Shown here piece by piece: positions 1 through 7,648 of a stretch of DNA of 9,215 nucleotides; position 1 is the stretch's first letter, and every line of letters begins with the position of its first letter. Origin of the DNA: UBA4466 sp963925035 (lineage in GTDB: Bacteria > Bacteroidota > Bacteroidia > Flavobacteriales_D > Crocinitomicaceae); the NCBI GenBank assembly GCA_963925035.1, contig CAWUSK010000057.1:1-9215 (forward strand), written 5' to 3'. The notes under the pieces were generated by a model. That model ran no database searches, was not told the origin of the DNA, and saw only the letters and a program-made list of their open reading frames with translations. Position numbers and translations under genes: made by a program.

Positions 1-111
1 GGCTACAAAACTGCCAAAAGACGATTCTCAATGGAAATCAGGGATTTAGCTATAGCTATGATTGTAGTGCATTGCGGTGGGGATCCAGGCCTCTATTTTA
101 AGACATAAAAA
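1..111. other. Window-edge stretch, no gene assignable
   Basis: All three forward frames are open from the window edge but stop soon: at 47-49, 99-101 and 106-108. Any of them could be the last codons of a plus-strand gene convergent with fabI. The frame ending at 47-49 has the codon choice most like the rest of the window (AAA, CCA, GAT, CAA, ATT), but 15 residues are too few to recognise a family. The reverse strand has no useful open frame and lies downstream of the fabI terminator. I do not name a gene here. Confidence 0.3.
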
Positions 112-135
112 ATGGTCGGAATTTCTTCCGACCAT
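107..135 (-). terminator. Intrinsic (rho-independent) terminator of fabI
   Basis: A perfect 10-bp inverted repeat, ATGGTCGGAA at 112-121 and TTCCGACCAT at 126-135, encloses a 4-base loop. On the minus strand the hairpin is followed directly by a run of six T (complement of A107-A112, which shares one base with the stem). It lies about 38 bases beyond the fabI stop codon. On the plus strand no T-run follows the hairpin, so it appears to act only for leftward transcription. Confidence 0.88.
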
Positions 136-173
136 GACTACATGTAAGCCGCTTTTTTATTATTATATATTTT

Positions 174-986
174 TTAATCTTTAAATCTTTCAATCACTTC
201 TTGAGTTACTCCTGTATTAGAGAAACCTCCGTCGTGGAAAAGATTTTGCATTGTTACATATTTCGTATAGTCAGAGAACATTGAAACACAATAGTTCGCA
301 CAATCGAACGCTGTTGCGTTTCCAAGTGGTGACATTTTCTCTGAATAGTTAATAAATTCGCTAAATCCTTTCACTCCACTTCCTGCAGTTGTCATTGTTG
401 GCGACTGAGAAATAGTATTTACTCGAACTTTCTTAGCGACACCATAATGGTAACCAAAGCTACGCGCAATTGATTCTAAATATGATTTATTGTCGGCCAT
501 ATCATTGTAATCAGGGAATACACGTTGTGCCGCAATGTATGTCAATGCTAAAACTGAACCCCAATCGTTGATTGCATCTAACTTCATAGATGTTTGCAAT
601 ACTTTGTGAAATGATAATGCCGAAACATCTAATCCTTTCATTGAGAAATCATAGTTTTCATCTGTATAGTGACGTCCTTTACGAACGTTAATAGACATTC
701 CAATTGAGTGGAGAATAAAATCGATTTTACCTCCTAATATTTCCATTGATTGGGAAATTAGATTCTCTAAATCTTCAACACTTGTTGCATCTGCTGGAAT
801 GATTTGGCTATTTGTTTTCTTTGCCAATTCATTTATCTCCCCCATTCGCATTGCAATAGGTGCATTTGTCAAAACAAATGTTGCACCTTCTTCATGTGCT
901 CTTTCAGCAACTTTCCAAGCAATAGATTGCTCGTTCAATGCTCCGAAAATAATTCCTCTTTTTCCTTTTAGTATACCGTTTGTCAT
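174..986 (-). CDS. fabI: Enoyl-[acyl-carrier-protein] reductase (NADH), FabI
   Basis: Catalyses the last, NAD(P)H-dependent reduction of trans-2-enoyl-ACP in each cycle of cytosolic type II fatty-acid elongation. The 270-residue protein is a full-length short-chain dehydrogenase of the FabI subgroup. The cofactor motif GALNEQSIAW lies at residues 15-24. The catalytic set is Tyr150 (in ALTY), Tyr160 and Lys167, with the Y-x6-K spacing of FabI. RVNTISQSPT at about 188-197 and the C-terminal MQNLFHDGGFS are variants I associate with Bacteroidota FabI; the enterobacterial form has AGP in place of QSP. Start is the ATG at 984-986, 22 bases after a TAAATTTG promoter-like element. It is the last gene of the leftward block, 55 bases after the metallohydrolase gene, and ends before a strong terminator, so it is probably both read through from upstream and transcribed alone. 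Confidence 0.97.
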   Translation of the reverse strand: MTNGILKGKRGIIFGALNEQSIAWKVAERAHEEGATFVLTNAPIAMRMGEINELAKKTNSQIIPADATSVEDLENLISQSMEILGGKIDFILHSIGMSINVRKGRHYTDENYDFSMKGLDVSALSFHKVLQTSMKLDAINDWGSVLALTYIAAQRVFPDYNDMADNKSYLESIARSFGYHYGVAKKVRVNTISQSPTMTTAGSGVKGFSEFINYSEKMSPLGNATAFDCANYCVSMFSDYTKYVTMQNLFHDGGFSNTGVTQEVIERFKD

Positions 987-1008
987 AGTTCAACTACTTT
1001 GAGTTATG

Positions 1009-1016
1009 CAAATTTA
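1009..1016 (-). promoter_or_regulatory. Candidate -7 promoter element for fabI
   Basis: TAAATTTG on the minus strand matches the Bacteroidota housekeeping -7 consensus TAnnTTTG exactly. It sits in the 55-base gap before fabI and would give a leader of roughly 16 bases. A TTTG lies further upstream on the same strand, but about 26 bases away, longer than the usual spacing of about 19-21, so the -33 half is weak. Confidence 0.5.
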
Positions 1017-1041
1017 GAATAATCTAAGAATATCTGACTAT

Positions 1042-1824
1042 TCAAATGTCAATTTCAAGCTTTAATCCATCATAAGCCACGAATACGTTTTTAGGTAGTC
1101 GCTTTTCTATATCTTCGTGCTTCCCAAATAAATGGGAAATATGCGTTAAATAAGCGCGTTCTGGATTCATTTCTTTTATAAAAATCAAAGCCTCTTCTAG
1201 GTTAAAATGAGAAATATGTTCTTGTTCTCTCAATGCATTGACAATTAATATTTTAGTCCCTTTAATCTTTAACCTTTCTTCCGCTGAAATGGTTTTAGCA
1301 TCTGTTATATAAGTGAAATCGCCCAATCTAAAAGCGAGCACAGGCATTTTGTAATGCATTACTTCAATCGGAGTAATCAATAAATCATTACTCAGCTTAA
1401 TTGGGCTGTCCTTCCCTATTTGATTCAAATTGACTTTTGGAATACCCGGATATTGATGCTCACTAAACACATAATGAAATTCACGTTTTAAAGCCTCTTC
1501 TACCTGCTCAGTGCAATAAACTTGCATGTCGCGCTTTTCAATGAAATTAAACGCTCTAACATCATCTAGTCCTGCTAAATGATCTTTATGTTCATGCGTG
1601 AATAAAATTCCACTCAATGTTTTTACATTTTCACGCAACATTTGTTGTCTGAAGTCAGGACCACTATCGATTACATAATTTTCACCGCTAAAATTGATCA
1701 ATACAGAACACCTTAAACGCTTATCTTTTGTAGAGAATGAAGTGCAAACATTACAATCACACGCAATAACTGGCACTCCTTGAGAAGTTCCAGTACCCAA
1801 TAATGTAATTATTGCTTTTGCCAT
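1042..1824 (-). CDS. PhnP-like metallo-beta-lactamase-fold hydrolase
   Basis: A 260-residue cytosolic protein of the metallo-beta-lactamase superfamily, in the branch related to PhnP phosphodiesterase. Visible motifs: GTGTSQGVP at residues 10-18; a CxCxxC cluster at Cys22, Cys24 and Cys27 corresponding to the structural zinc site of PhnP-type proteins; the metal motif HEHKDH at 77-82; further ligands probably His157, Asp175 and His228 (in LTHISH). PhnP itself opens cyclic ribose phosphates in phosphonate breakdown, but no phn genes are nearby, so the substrate here is unknown; a cyclic or diester phosphate is an inference from the fold. Its ATG at 1822-1824 directly abuts the stop of the DUF423 gene (TAAATG), indicating co-transcription and translational coupling. 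Confidence 0.9.
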   Translation of the reverse strand: MAKAIITLLGTGTSQGVPVIACDCNVCTSFSTKDKRLRCSVLINFSGENYVIDSGPDFRQQMLRENVKTLSGILFTHEHKDHLAGLDDVRAFNFIEKRDMQVYCTEQVEEALKREFHYVFSEHQYPGIPKVNLNQIGKDSPIKLSNDLLITPIEVMHYKMPVLAFRLGDFTYITDAKTISAEERLKIKGTKILIVNALREQEHISHFNLEEALIFIKEMNPERAYLTHISHLFGKHEDIEKRLPKNVFVAYDGLKLEIDI

Positions 1825-2214
1825 TTACCCGTTTTTTTGACGCGTTAATTGGACAATAAAAATAACCCAAGCAATTATCAATAACAATCCTCCAAGCGGC
1901 GTTATTGGTCCGAGAAAACTTAATTTAACTTCGATTATCGGCTGCAATGACAACCCATAAATTGAACAACTAAACAGCAAAGTACCTGCCAACAATAATC
2001 CAGTTATCCACTTTAATTCAAATTTGACCTTTGCAGCATTTAAACCTAAAATCAGTAAAGCAAACCCTTGGTACATTTGGTATCGCACACCTGTCTCAAA
2101 AGAGCTCAGTTGATTTACATCTAACTTTTCTTTTAACGCATGGGCACCAAAAGCACCTAGAATAATTGCGATAACTATCAAAACGGCTCCTGATATTGCA
2201 GTTTTCTTATTCAT
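1825..2214 (-). CDS. DUF423 family small membrane protein
   Basis: A 129-residue integral membrane protein of the DUF423 (YgdD-like) family, whose function is not established. Family features seen are GAFGAHAL at residues 20-27, YQMYQG at 45-50, FSCSIYGLSL at 81-90 and GPITPLGG at 102-109. Hydrophobic segments at about 5-25, 48-62, 69-89 and 100-122 suggest four membrane helices with a short basic tail (TRQKNG). Length is normal for the family. Its ATG (2212-2214) lies within the end of the deacetylase-like gene, overlapping by 8 bases (ATGAATAA), and its stop abuts the start of the metallohydrolase. The position looks like operon packing and gives no clear hint of role. Confidence 0.9.
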   Translation of the reverse strand: MNKKTAISGAVLIVIAIILGAFGAHALKEKLDVNQLSSFETGVRYQMYQGFALLILGLNAAKVKFELKWITGLLLAGTLLFSCSIYGLSLQPIIEVKLSFLGPITPLGGLLLIIAWVIFIVQLTRQKNG

Positions 2215-3475
2215 ACTTTAAATTTAAGGTAAATCGCAGAACGTCCGACCAACCGTTCCATTTTTTATAATCTCCAATTGTTTCGTTGTGCCAGATAAAA
2301 ATAAATTCACCTCCGAATTCGTAAACTTCATTGTAAAGCTCTTGGACTTTCAACTCACTTTCTGCTATGCTCAATTTCATGTATTCGTTCAACGTTCCGT
2401 CCATATAAGCGAAAGGATGAATTCTCAATTTTGTAACTTCACTCAGCTCCAAATTGAACCAAAAATGAGACCGTGCCGTGCCACTTCTAAAGCCTACTCG
2501 CTCGGAAAATCCCATAGAGTATTCATGAGAAAAGCCAGCGGTTAGCAATGAATTAAAAGTGCGAGGGATTTCAAATCTTAAAAAATGTTGACGCGATCGT
2601 ATCACCTCTCTTCCTAGTACATCCTGAAGCTTAAGCTTTTCTTTTTCAATTGATTCAGCTTCTCCATTTGAATTATAACTTGGATGTAAATTTACTTCAA
2701 AATCACGATCTAAAGAAATAATCAATTGTTGATGATCTATAATGTCTATCGAAATATTTCTGTCTTTTTCTGCTCGTTCTCCAATCAACCAAAACAGTTT
2801 TGTTTCTTTATTTTTGATTCCTATTTCGCGAATCAATTCAAAGGTGTCGTATGGATCTTTTCCTCCACGATTTACAGCACGACGTTCTTTTAAACGCGAA
2901 AAATTAAATCGTACTAAATCTTTACAAATTGACAGTGTTTTATGAACTCCTGATTTTAATTTGTAAGCATAGGTATTATCAATGTCAAAAGTTGGAATCA
3001 ATTTAACCTCTGACTTTTTGATGAGCGATTCGGCCTTGATAATTTTAATTAAATCAACTGCCCAACGATCACAAATACATTGTTCTATCCATTCGTTTTT
3101 TACTTGGACACTTTCTTTCGCTGGAAAACGTCCATGTTGGTCCTTGAAATCACAAGAATACTCTTCGTAGCGTGTTAAAACGTAGAAAATGGAAGCTATT
3201 ATGTCAACCTCACCATCAAACGACAAGCAATCCATCTTATTAAAAACACCTTTAGTCACGACGATGTTTCTAATTCCTTCTTCATTTAGAACGCCACAAG
3301 GTAGAATTGAAAATTCATCATTTTTCAAGGATGAATAGTTGAGCTTAATTCCTAACGCTTGATCGTACTCATCGACCGTCGTAACAAGCGAATAATCTAT
3401 TTCTCTTAACTTGAAAATGAAATCAAATGTATATTCGATTCGATTGGTGATATTATCAATGAGAACCGTAACCAT
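2207..3475 (-). CDS. Polysaccharide deacetylase family protein (DUF7033 N-terminal type)
   Basis: A 422-residue protein I recognise as the Bacteroidota family with an N-terminal DUF7033 region (about 1-150, containing YVLTRYEEY at 98-106) followed by a NodB/CE4-like barrel. Barrel landmarks are PTFDID at 161-166 (motif 1, Asp164 and Asp166), NLHPSY at 262-267 (motif 2 position, His264), GFRSGTARSHFWFN at 328-341 and IWHNET at 394-399 (His396). The canonical H-x3-H of motif 2 is absent: position 268 is Asn. Deacetylation of a surface or cell-wall sugar is therefore an inference from the fold. No signal peptide is visible, so it is probably cytosolic. It begins 3 bases after the stop of the epimerase gene and overlaps the next gene by 8 bases, which ties it to UDP-GlcNAc/ManNAc glycan metabolism. 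Confidence 0.82.
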   Translation of the reverse strand: MVTVLIDNITNRIEYTFDFIFKLREIDYSLVTTVDEYDQALGIKLNYSSLKNDEFSILPCGVLNEEGIRNIVVTKGVFNKMDCLSFDGEVDIIASIFYVLTRYEEYSCDFKDQHGRFPAKESVQVKNEWIEQCICDRWAVDLIKIIKAESLIKKSEVKLIPTFDIDNTYAYKLKSGVHKTLSICKDLVRFNFSRLKERRAVNRGGKDPYDTFELIREIGIKNKETKLFWLIGERAEKDRNISIDIIDHQQLIISLDRDFEVNLHPSYNSNGEAESIEKEKLKLQDVLGREVIRSRQHFLRFEIPRTFNSLLTAGFSHEYSMGFSERVGFRSGTARSHFWFNLELSEVTKLRIHPFAYMDGTLNEYMKLSIAESELKVQELYNEVYEFGGEFIFIWHNETIGDYKKWNGWSDVLRFTLNLKYE

Positions 3476-3478
3476 AAC

Positions 3479-4624
3479 CTAAATTTGGTCTACAATTGTT
3501 TGGCAAATAAACCTTGCTGCTTTTCCGTCTCCGTAGAAGTTTGGATAAGTGAAGTCCGTTTTTAGAACGAGTTCATTAAATCCATCGATAATTCTGTCGT
3601 AATTTGCATCTGTTAGAACAGCATTGCCGTTTTCCACAATCTCTACCCATTCTGTCTGTGGCCTCAAAATCAAACAAGGTTTCTCAAAGAAAAACGCTTC
3701 TTTTTGAAGTCCGCCAGAATCAGTGATAATCATTCGAGCATTTTTCTCTAAAGCGATTATATCTATAAATCCTGCTGGTGGAATGATTTGAATAAACTCA
3801 CTGTTCTCTATCGATTCTAATAATTCTGAATTCAATTGCTCCTTCAACTTCGCCTTCGTTCGTGGATGTAAAGGCAAAACGATTTTCAATTCAGAATTCT
3901 CAGCGATAGCGAGTAAAGCGCTAAATATACTTTCTAAATTCTCTTTGATATCCGTGTTTGAATCACGGTGAACTGTGCACAAAATAAAATCATTCGAAGT
4001 AAGTTTATGGTCTTCTAAAAACGTCGATTTTTGATCTGAAACACTTGAAAAGTGTAAACTATTGTCGTACATAATATCACCACAATGATATATATGCGGA
4101 TGATTTGCACTCGCCTTTTTACTTGTAACTGAAGAAAAACCTTCCTTCTTTAAATTTTGTATTCCAAAAATCGTTGGAGTAAACAATAAAGTTGACATAT
4201 GATCGCATGCAATTCTATTGATTTCCTCCGGCATTGCTTTATTATAGCTTCTTAATCCAGCTTCAACGTGAACAACGGGAATAAATATTTTTGTAGCAGC
4301 CAAAGCACCAGCAATAGTCGAATTTGTATCTCCGTAAACTAAAACTGCATCTGGCTTTTCTGTAATAAAAATCTCTTCCAGCCCTTCTAACATTCTAGCC
4401 GTTTGCTTTCCGTGAGATCCACTTCCCACATTCAAGTTGTAATTCGGTTGTGGAATTTTCATTTCATTAAAAAACACACTGGACATATTCTCATCGTAAT
4501 GCTGGCCTGTATGCACAATAATTTCAGTCAATTCATTCTCGAAATGAGTTGAAATTGCTCTGCTAATCGCTGATGACTTTATGATTTGAGGTCGCGCCCC
4601 TACGATTGTTATAATTTTCTTCAC
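3479..4624 (-). CDS. wecB: UDP-N-acetylglucosamine 2-epimerase (non-hydrolysing)
   Basis: Interconverts UDP-GlcNAc and UDP-ManNAc, supplying ManNAc-type sugars for surface polysaccharides. It is 381 residues, usual for the family. Seen are GARPQ at 9-13, GDTNST at 98-103 (Asp99), HVEAGLR at 119-125 (Glu121), MPEEINR at 131-137 (Glu133), TVHR at 217-220 (His219), PLHPRT at 251-256 and the UDP-binding TDSGGLQKEA at 301-310. By alignment in my head, Asp99, Glu121, Glu133 and His219 match Asp95, Glu117, Glu131 and His213 of E. coli WecB. The usual TVHRxEN reads TVHRDSN. The start is a GTG (4622-4624): the codon just before it is an in-frame TAA, so no upstream start is possible. The gene follows radC by 13 bases and precedes the deacetylase-like gene by 3. 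Confidence 0.94.
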   Translation of the reverse strand: MKKIITIVGARPQIIKSSAISRAISTHFENELTEIIVHTGQHYDENMSSVFFNEMKIPQPNYNLNVGSGSHGKQTARMLEGLEEIFITEKPDAVLVYGDTNSTIAGALAATKIFIPVVHVEAGLRSYNKAMPEEINRIACDHMSTLLFTPTIFGIQNLKKEGFSSVTSKKASANHPHIYHCGDIMYDNSLHFSSVSDQKSTFLEDHKLTSNDFILCTVHRDSNTDIKENLESIFSALLAIAENSELKIVLPLHPRTKAKLKEQLNSELLESIENSEFIQIIPPAGFIDIIALEKNARMIITDSGGLQKEAFFFEKPCLILRPQTEWVEIVENGNAVLTDANYDRIIDGFNELVLKTDFTYPNFYGDGKAARFICQTIVDQI

Positions 4625-4637
4625 TTAAAATTGAATT

Positions 4638-5324
4638 TTAAATCATCCCGTTGTCAGCAAAACTATAATAATTCTGGTCAGTAACAATAAGATGGTCCAA
4701 GATATACAAATCAATATACTTACCGAAAGAAACCAACGATTTTGTCATTTTAATATCTTGATGACTTGGGTTCAATTGACCACTTGGGTGATTGTGGGCC
4801 AAAATAATTCCAGAAGATCTCATTTCTAATGCTTTATGGAAAATCACTTTACCATCAGCTATTGTGCCAGACAATCCACCTTTTGAAATTTGTTCCTTCC
4901 CAATAATTTCATTGGCGCGATTGAGAAATAACGCGTAAAACTCTTCGTGCATCAAATCCGTTAAATCAGCTTTTAAGAAATCATAAGCATCGCGAGAACC
5001 TTTCACTTTAAATCGCACGCGATCTGCCTGAAAAACCTTTCTTCGAGCAATTTCCATGGAAGCGTAAACTGTAATAGCCTTCGCCTCTCCAATTCCTTTG
5101 AACTTCATTAAATCTTTGATCGATTTCTGAGCAAGTTCACCCAAACTATTGTTTGATTTTGACAAGATTTCTCTCGCCAACTCTACCGCTGTTAATTCTC
5201 TCGTTCCTGAACCAATTAGTATGGCGAGTAATTCTGCGTCTGACAATGCCGAACGTCCTTTTAACATCATTTTCTCTCTTGGACGATCTTCTTCCGCCCA
5301 GGACTTTATTGTAGTGGTATTCAT
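4638..5324 (-). CDS. radC: RadC family JAMM-domain protein
   Basis: A complete 228-residue RadC/UPF0758 protein. The N-terminal part carries RPREKMMLKG (14-23) and SDAELLAILIGSG (28-40); a helix-hairpin-helix DNA-binding element, FKGIGEAKA, lies at 75-83; the C-terminal metal-binding JAMM/MPN+ domain shows HNHPSG at 177-182 and PSHQD at 186-190 (His177, His179, Ser181 and Asp190 as the zinc/catalytic set). The name comes from an early link to DNA repair, but its biochemical role is unsettled; a cytosolic metalloprotease-like or nucleic-acid-associated activity is inferred from the domains. The ATG at 5322-5324 follows AAAA, as usual in this phylum. It is the first gene of the leftward block and is divergent from the YdjM-like gene. 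Confidence 0.95.
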   Translation of the reverse strand: MNTTTIKSWAEEDRPREKMMLKGRSALSDAELLAILIGSGTRELTAVELAREILSKSNNSLGELAQKSIKDLMKFKGIGEAKAITVYASMEIARRKVFQADRVRFKVKGSRDAYDFLKADLTDLMHEEFYALFLNRANEIIGKEQISKGGLSGTIADGKVIFHKALEMRSSGIILAHNHPSGQLNPSHQDIKMTKSLVSFGKYIDLYILDHLIVTDQNYYSFADNGMI

Positions 5325-5379
5325 TTTTGAACAGTGTTTTTTAATAATCTGAAAATCGTTTCACCTTTAGTAAGTTAAC

Positions 5380-5387
5380 GAAATTTA
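5380..5387 (-). promoter_or_regulatory. Weak candidate -7 element for radC block
   Basis: TAAATTTC on the minus strand differs from TAnnTTTG by one base and lies in the divergent 123-base gap about 55 bases before the radC start. No TTG is found at the expected -33 distance. It is the best match on this strand of the gap, but the assignment is tentative. Confidence 0.25.
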
Positions 5388-5409
5388 TCAATTGAATTCT
5401 CTGCTACCT

Positions 5410-5417
5410 TATATTTC
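5410..5417 (+). promoter_or_regulatory. Weak candidate -7 element for YdjM-like gene
   Basis: TATATTTC on the plus strand is one base from TAnnTTTG. A TTG at 5392-5394 precedes it by 15 bases, shorter than the usual spacing. It would give a leader of roughly 24 bases before the ATG at 5448. Tentative. Confidence 0.28.
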
Positions 5418-5447
5418 TTTCCATCTTTACGCTTTTAAAAAAATCGA

Positions 5448-6464
5448 ATGGATTCAATCACACAAATCGTACTTGGTGCAGCTGTTGGAGAAGCAGTTGC
5501 GGGAAAAAAAATGGGCAGAAAAGCTGCACTTTGGGGCGCAATCGCTGGAACAATGCCAGATTTAGACGTTTTCTTTCGTGCATTTGTTCATCCGATTGAA
5601 GGCGCACTCTTGCATCGTGGATTTTCCCATTCCATTCTCTTTGCAGTGATTGCGAGTCCTATATTAGCATTCCTTGTCCATCGACTTTACAAAAAACGTT
5701 ACGACTATAAAACATGGGCTTGGTTGTTTTTCGGAAGTATTATCACACATCCAATGTTGGATATTTTTACGAATTATGGAACTCAATTTTTCTGGCCTTT
5801 TGAATTGAGATGGACCTTCAACAGCGTTTTTGTTGTTGATCCACTTTACACAATCCCCTTTGCACTGTTGTTAATTATTGCGTTGTTTCTAAAGCGAGAA
5901 AACCGTTGGAGAAGAAAGCTAAACTATGCGGGAATCGTCTATTCATCTTTGTACCTTGTCTGGTGCGTAATCGTCAAGTTAACAATCCTCAATAAATCGG
6001 ATGACTATTTTCAATCTGCTGGTCTTAAAGGTGAAAATACAATTGTAACACCCATGCCTTTTACTTCCTTTTATTGGATGATGCTAACAGAAAGTGATTC
6101 GAGTTATTACATCGGTTACAAATCTCTCTTTTATGATTTCAATCCAAATGACATAGAAATCATTGCGAAAAACCATGAAGCATTGGAACAACTAAAATGG
6201 AAGGGGAAAAATTATACTGAAACATTTAAATTTTTATCTAACGGCTACTATTCAACTGAACTAAAAAACGATACACTTTGTTTGTATGACTTGCGCTTTG
6301 GGACAACTACTCTATTTACCGAAGGGAAAATATCCACTCCATTATTTGCTTACGGTATGGTTATTGACAATGGAAATGTGAACAAAACGATATCCATTTC
6401 CAAAAACGGCTTGTGGAAAGAGGTTAACTTTAGAAGTTACTTTAATAAAATAGTAAACCGATGA
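5448..6464 (+). CDS. Membrane-bound metal-dependent hydrolase, YdjM/DUF457 family
   Basis: A 338-residue inner-membrane protein of the YdjM (COG1988) family. The N-terminal half carries the family's conserved metal-site motifs: MDSITQIVLGAA at 1-12, GTMPDLD at 34-40 (Asp38, Asp40), HRGFSHS at 56-62 (His56, His61) and THPMLDIFTNYGT at 100-112 (His101, Asp105). Hydrophobic segments fall at about 63-80, 88-100, 132-148 and 162-180. Residues about 185-338 form a soluble-looking C-terminal part, rich in aromatic and beta-type sequence, without a motif I recognise. The substrate is unknown; a phospholipase-like activity is sometimes assumed from resemblance of the His/Asp pattern to zinc-dependent phospholipase C folds. 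The last bases overlap the GH3 gene as ATGA, so the two are translationally coupled. Confidence 0.88.
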   Translation: MDSITQIVLGAAVGEAVAGKKMGRKAALWGAIAGTMPDLDVFFRAFVHPIEGALLHRGFSHSILFAVIASPILAFLVHRLYKKRYDYKTWAWLFFGSIITHPMLDIFTNYGTQFFWPFELRWTFNSVFVVDPLYTIPFALLLIIALFLKRENRWRRKLNYAGIVYSSLYLVWCVIVKLTILNKSDDYFQSAGLKGENTIVTPMPFTSFYWMMLTESDSSYYIGYKSLFYDFNPNDIEIIAKNHEALEQLKWKGKNYTETFKFLSNGYYSTELKNDTLCLYDLRFGTTTLFTEGKISTPLFAYGMVIDNGNVNKTISISKNGLWKEVNFRSYFNKIVNR

Positions 6465-7588
6465 AAATTTTAATACCAGCAATCTTTATTCAAATCTTTA
6501 TTTTCCAATCTTGCGCGCGTGCTCAGAACAATGAAACTAAATCTATAGTTGAGCCTGTTGAGATCAATTTGGACGCATTTCTTTTGAATCATCCTGATTT
6601 AGATAAAAAGGTAGACAGTGTTTTTAATACATTGAATCAAAATGAAATCATCGCTCAGTTAATCATGCCTGCTGCCGGAAGATTAGGTCAACACTACGAT
6701 ACTATTAAAGCATTAATTCGTGACGAGAAAATTGGAGGAATCCTCTTATTGAACGGAACAAAAGATCAATTCACCAATTGGGTAAAAGACTTGAATGCGC
6801 TAAATAAAACTGCGGGGAATCTTCCATTTCTATATTCCGCTGATGCCGAGCCTAGTTTGGTAAACCGCAAAATTATTGGTTCAAAAGAAGTTCCTCGTGC
6901 GAGTGCTATAACAACAGCTGGACAAGTTACATATGTTGCACAAACCATTTCAAACGACTTGAACGATATTGGTATCAACTACAACTTCTCTCCTGTAGTT
7001 GACATGTCCGCAAACAAAACTGTTGGTTACAGAGGATTTGGAACAGACCCATCGAACATTGTTCCATTTTCAAATGCATTTATAGATCAGTCGCAAAAAC
7101 AAAACATAATTGCAACCGCAAAACATTTCCCAGGTCACGGTTTAGTTACTGGAGATACACACAAGTCTTTACAAACCATTGATGGTGAACTGAAAGAATT
7201 GGGAATTTACCCTCCATTAATTGAAAACGGGGTTCTATCTATCATGATCGCGCATATTGCTGTTCAAAACAATCCCATTTACGACACAAAAGGAATGCCT
7301 GCAACAACATCAAAAGTTATTGTAACAGACTTACTTAGAAATGAAATGGGATTCCAAGGTTTAATTGTTACTGATGCAATGAATATGGGAGGAGTTGCTA
7401 AAGTTCCAAACGCTTCTTCTAGAGCCATTGATGCTGGCTGTGACATTCTTTTAATGCCATTAGATGCTCGTAAATCTCATGCAGAGATATCACAGAAATA
7501 CATTTCAAATACTGAATTCCAGGAGAAAGTTGATACTGCTGCAAAACGCGTTATACGTATGAAAATCTGTCTCGGTTTAATTAATTAA
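6461..7588 (+). CDS. Family 3 glycoside hydrolase lipoprotein, NagZ-type beta-N-acetylglucosaminidase
   Basis: A 375-residue single-domain GH3 enzyme. A short hydrophobic leader ends in a lipobox-like FQSC, so Cys18 is probably lipidated after cleavage and the enzyme faces the periplasm. Landmarks are SADAEPS at 126-132, FSPVVDM at 176-182, RGFG at 191-194, KHFPGHG at 221-227, the loop dyad Asp232 and His234 (GDTH) used by NagZ as acid/base, and the nucleophile Asp305 in VTDAMNMGGV. The His dyad marks N-acetylglucosaminidases, so the likely substrate is GlcNAc-linked wall or glycan material. Many Bacteroidota homologues are roughly 1000 residues, with a serine hydrolase domain after GH3; here the gene stops after the barrel at an ordinary TAA with no sign of decay. 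It is coupled to the upstream membrane hydrolase gene by a 4-base ATGA overlap. Confidence 0.92.
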   Translation: MKILIPAIFIQIFIFQSCARAQNNETKSIVEPVEINLDAFLLNHPDLDKKVDSVFNTLNQNEIIAQLIMPAAGRLGQHYDTIKALIRDEKIGGILLLNGTKDQFTNWVKDLNALNKTAGNLPFLYSADAEPSLVNRKIIGSKEVPRASAITTAGQVTYVAQTISNDLNDIGINYNFSPVVDMSANKTVGYRGFGTDPSNIVPFSNAFIDQSQKQNIIATAKHFPGHGLVTGDTHKSLQTIDGELKELGIYPPLIENGVLSIMIAHIAVQNNPIYDTKGMPATTSKVIVTDLLRNEMGFQGLIVTDAMNMGGVAKVPNASSRAIDAGCDILLMPLDARKSHAEISQKYISNTEFQEKVDTAAKRVIRMKICLGLIN

Positions 7589-7648
7589 CTGTATTTTCAA
7601 TTTCTTTTGAGGGAATTCATCTTATCCATCTTCTAATCCAATACGTAC

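Noticed and set aside
1..108. Open frame to the stop at 106-108 as the end of a plus-strand gene
   Set aside because: All three forward frames are open for part of this stretch, and none gives a recognisable C-terminus; the longest frame has codons (CGA, AGG) unlike the neighbouring genes.
154..173. T-rich and TA-rich stretch after fabI as a second terminator
   Set aside because: No GC-containing stem precedes it; the clear hairpin with T-run at 107-135 accounts for termination.
2288..2545. Open frame on the plus strand opposite the deacetylase-like gene
   Set aside because: It lies wholly inside a well-supported minus-strand gene, and its translation has no family features.
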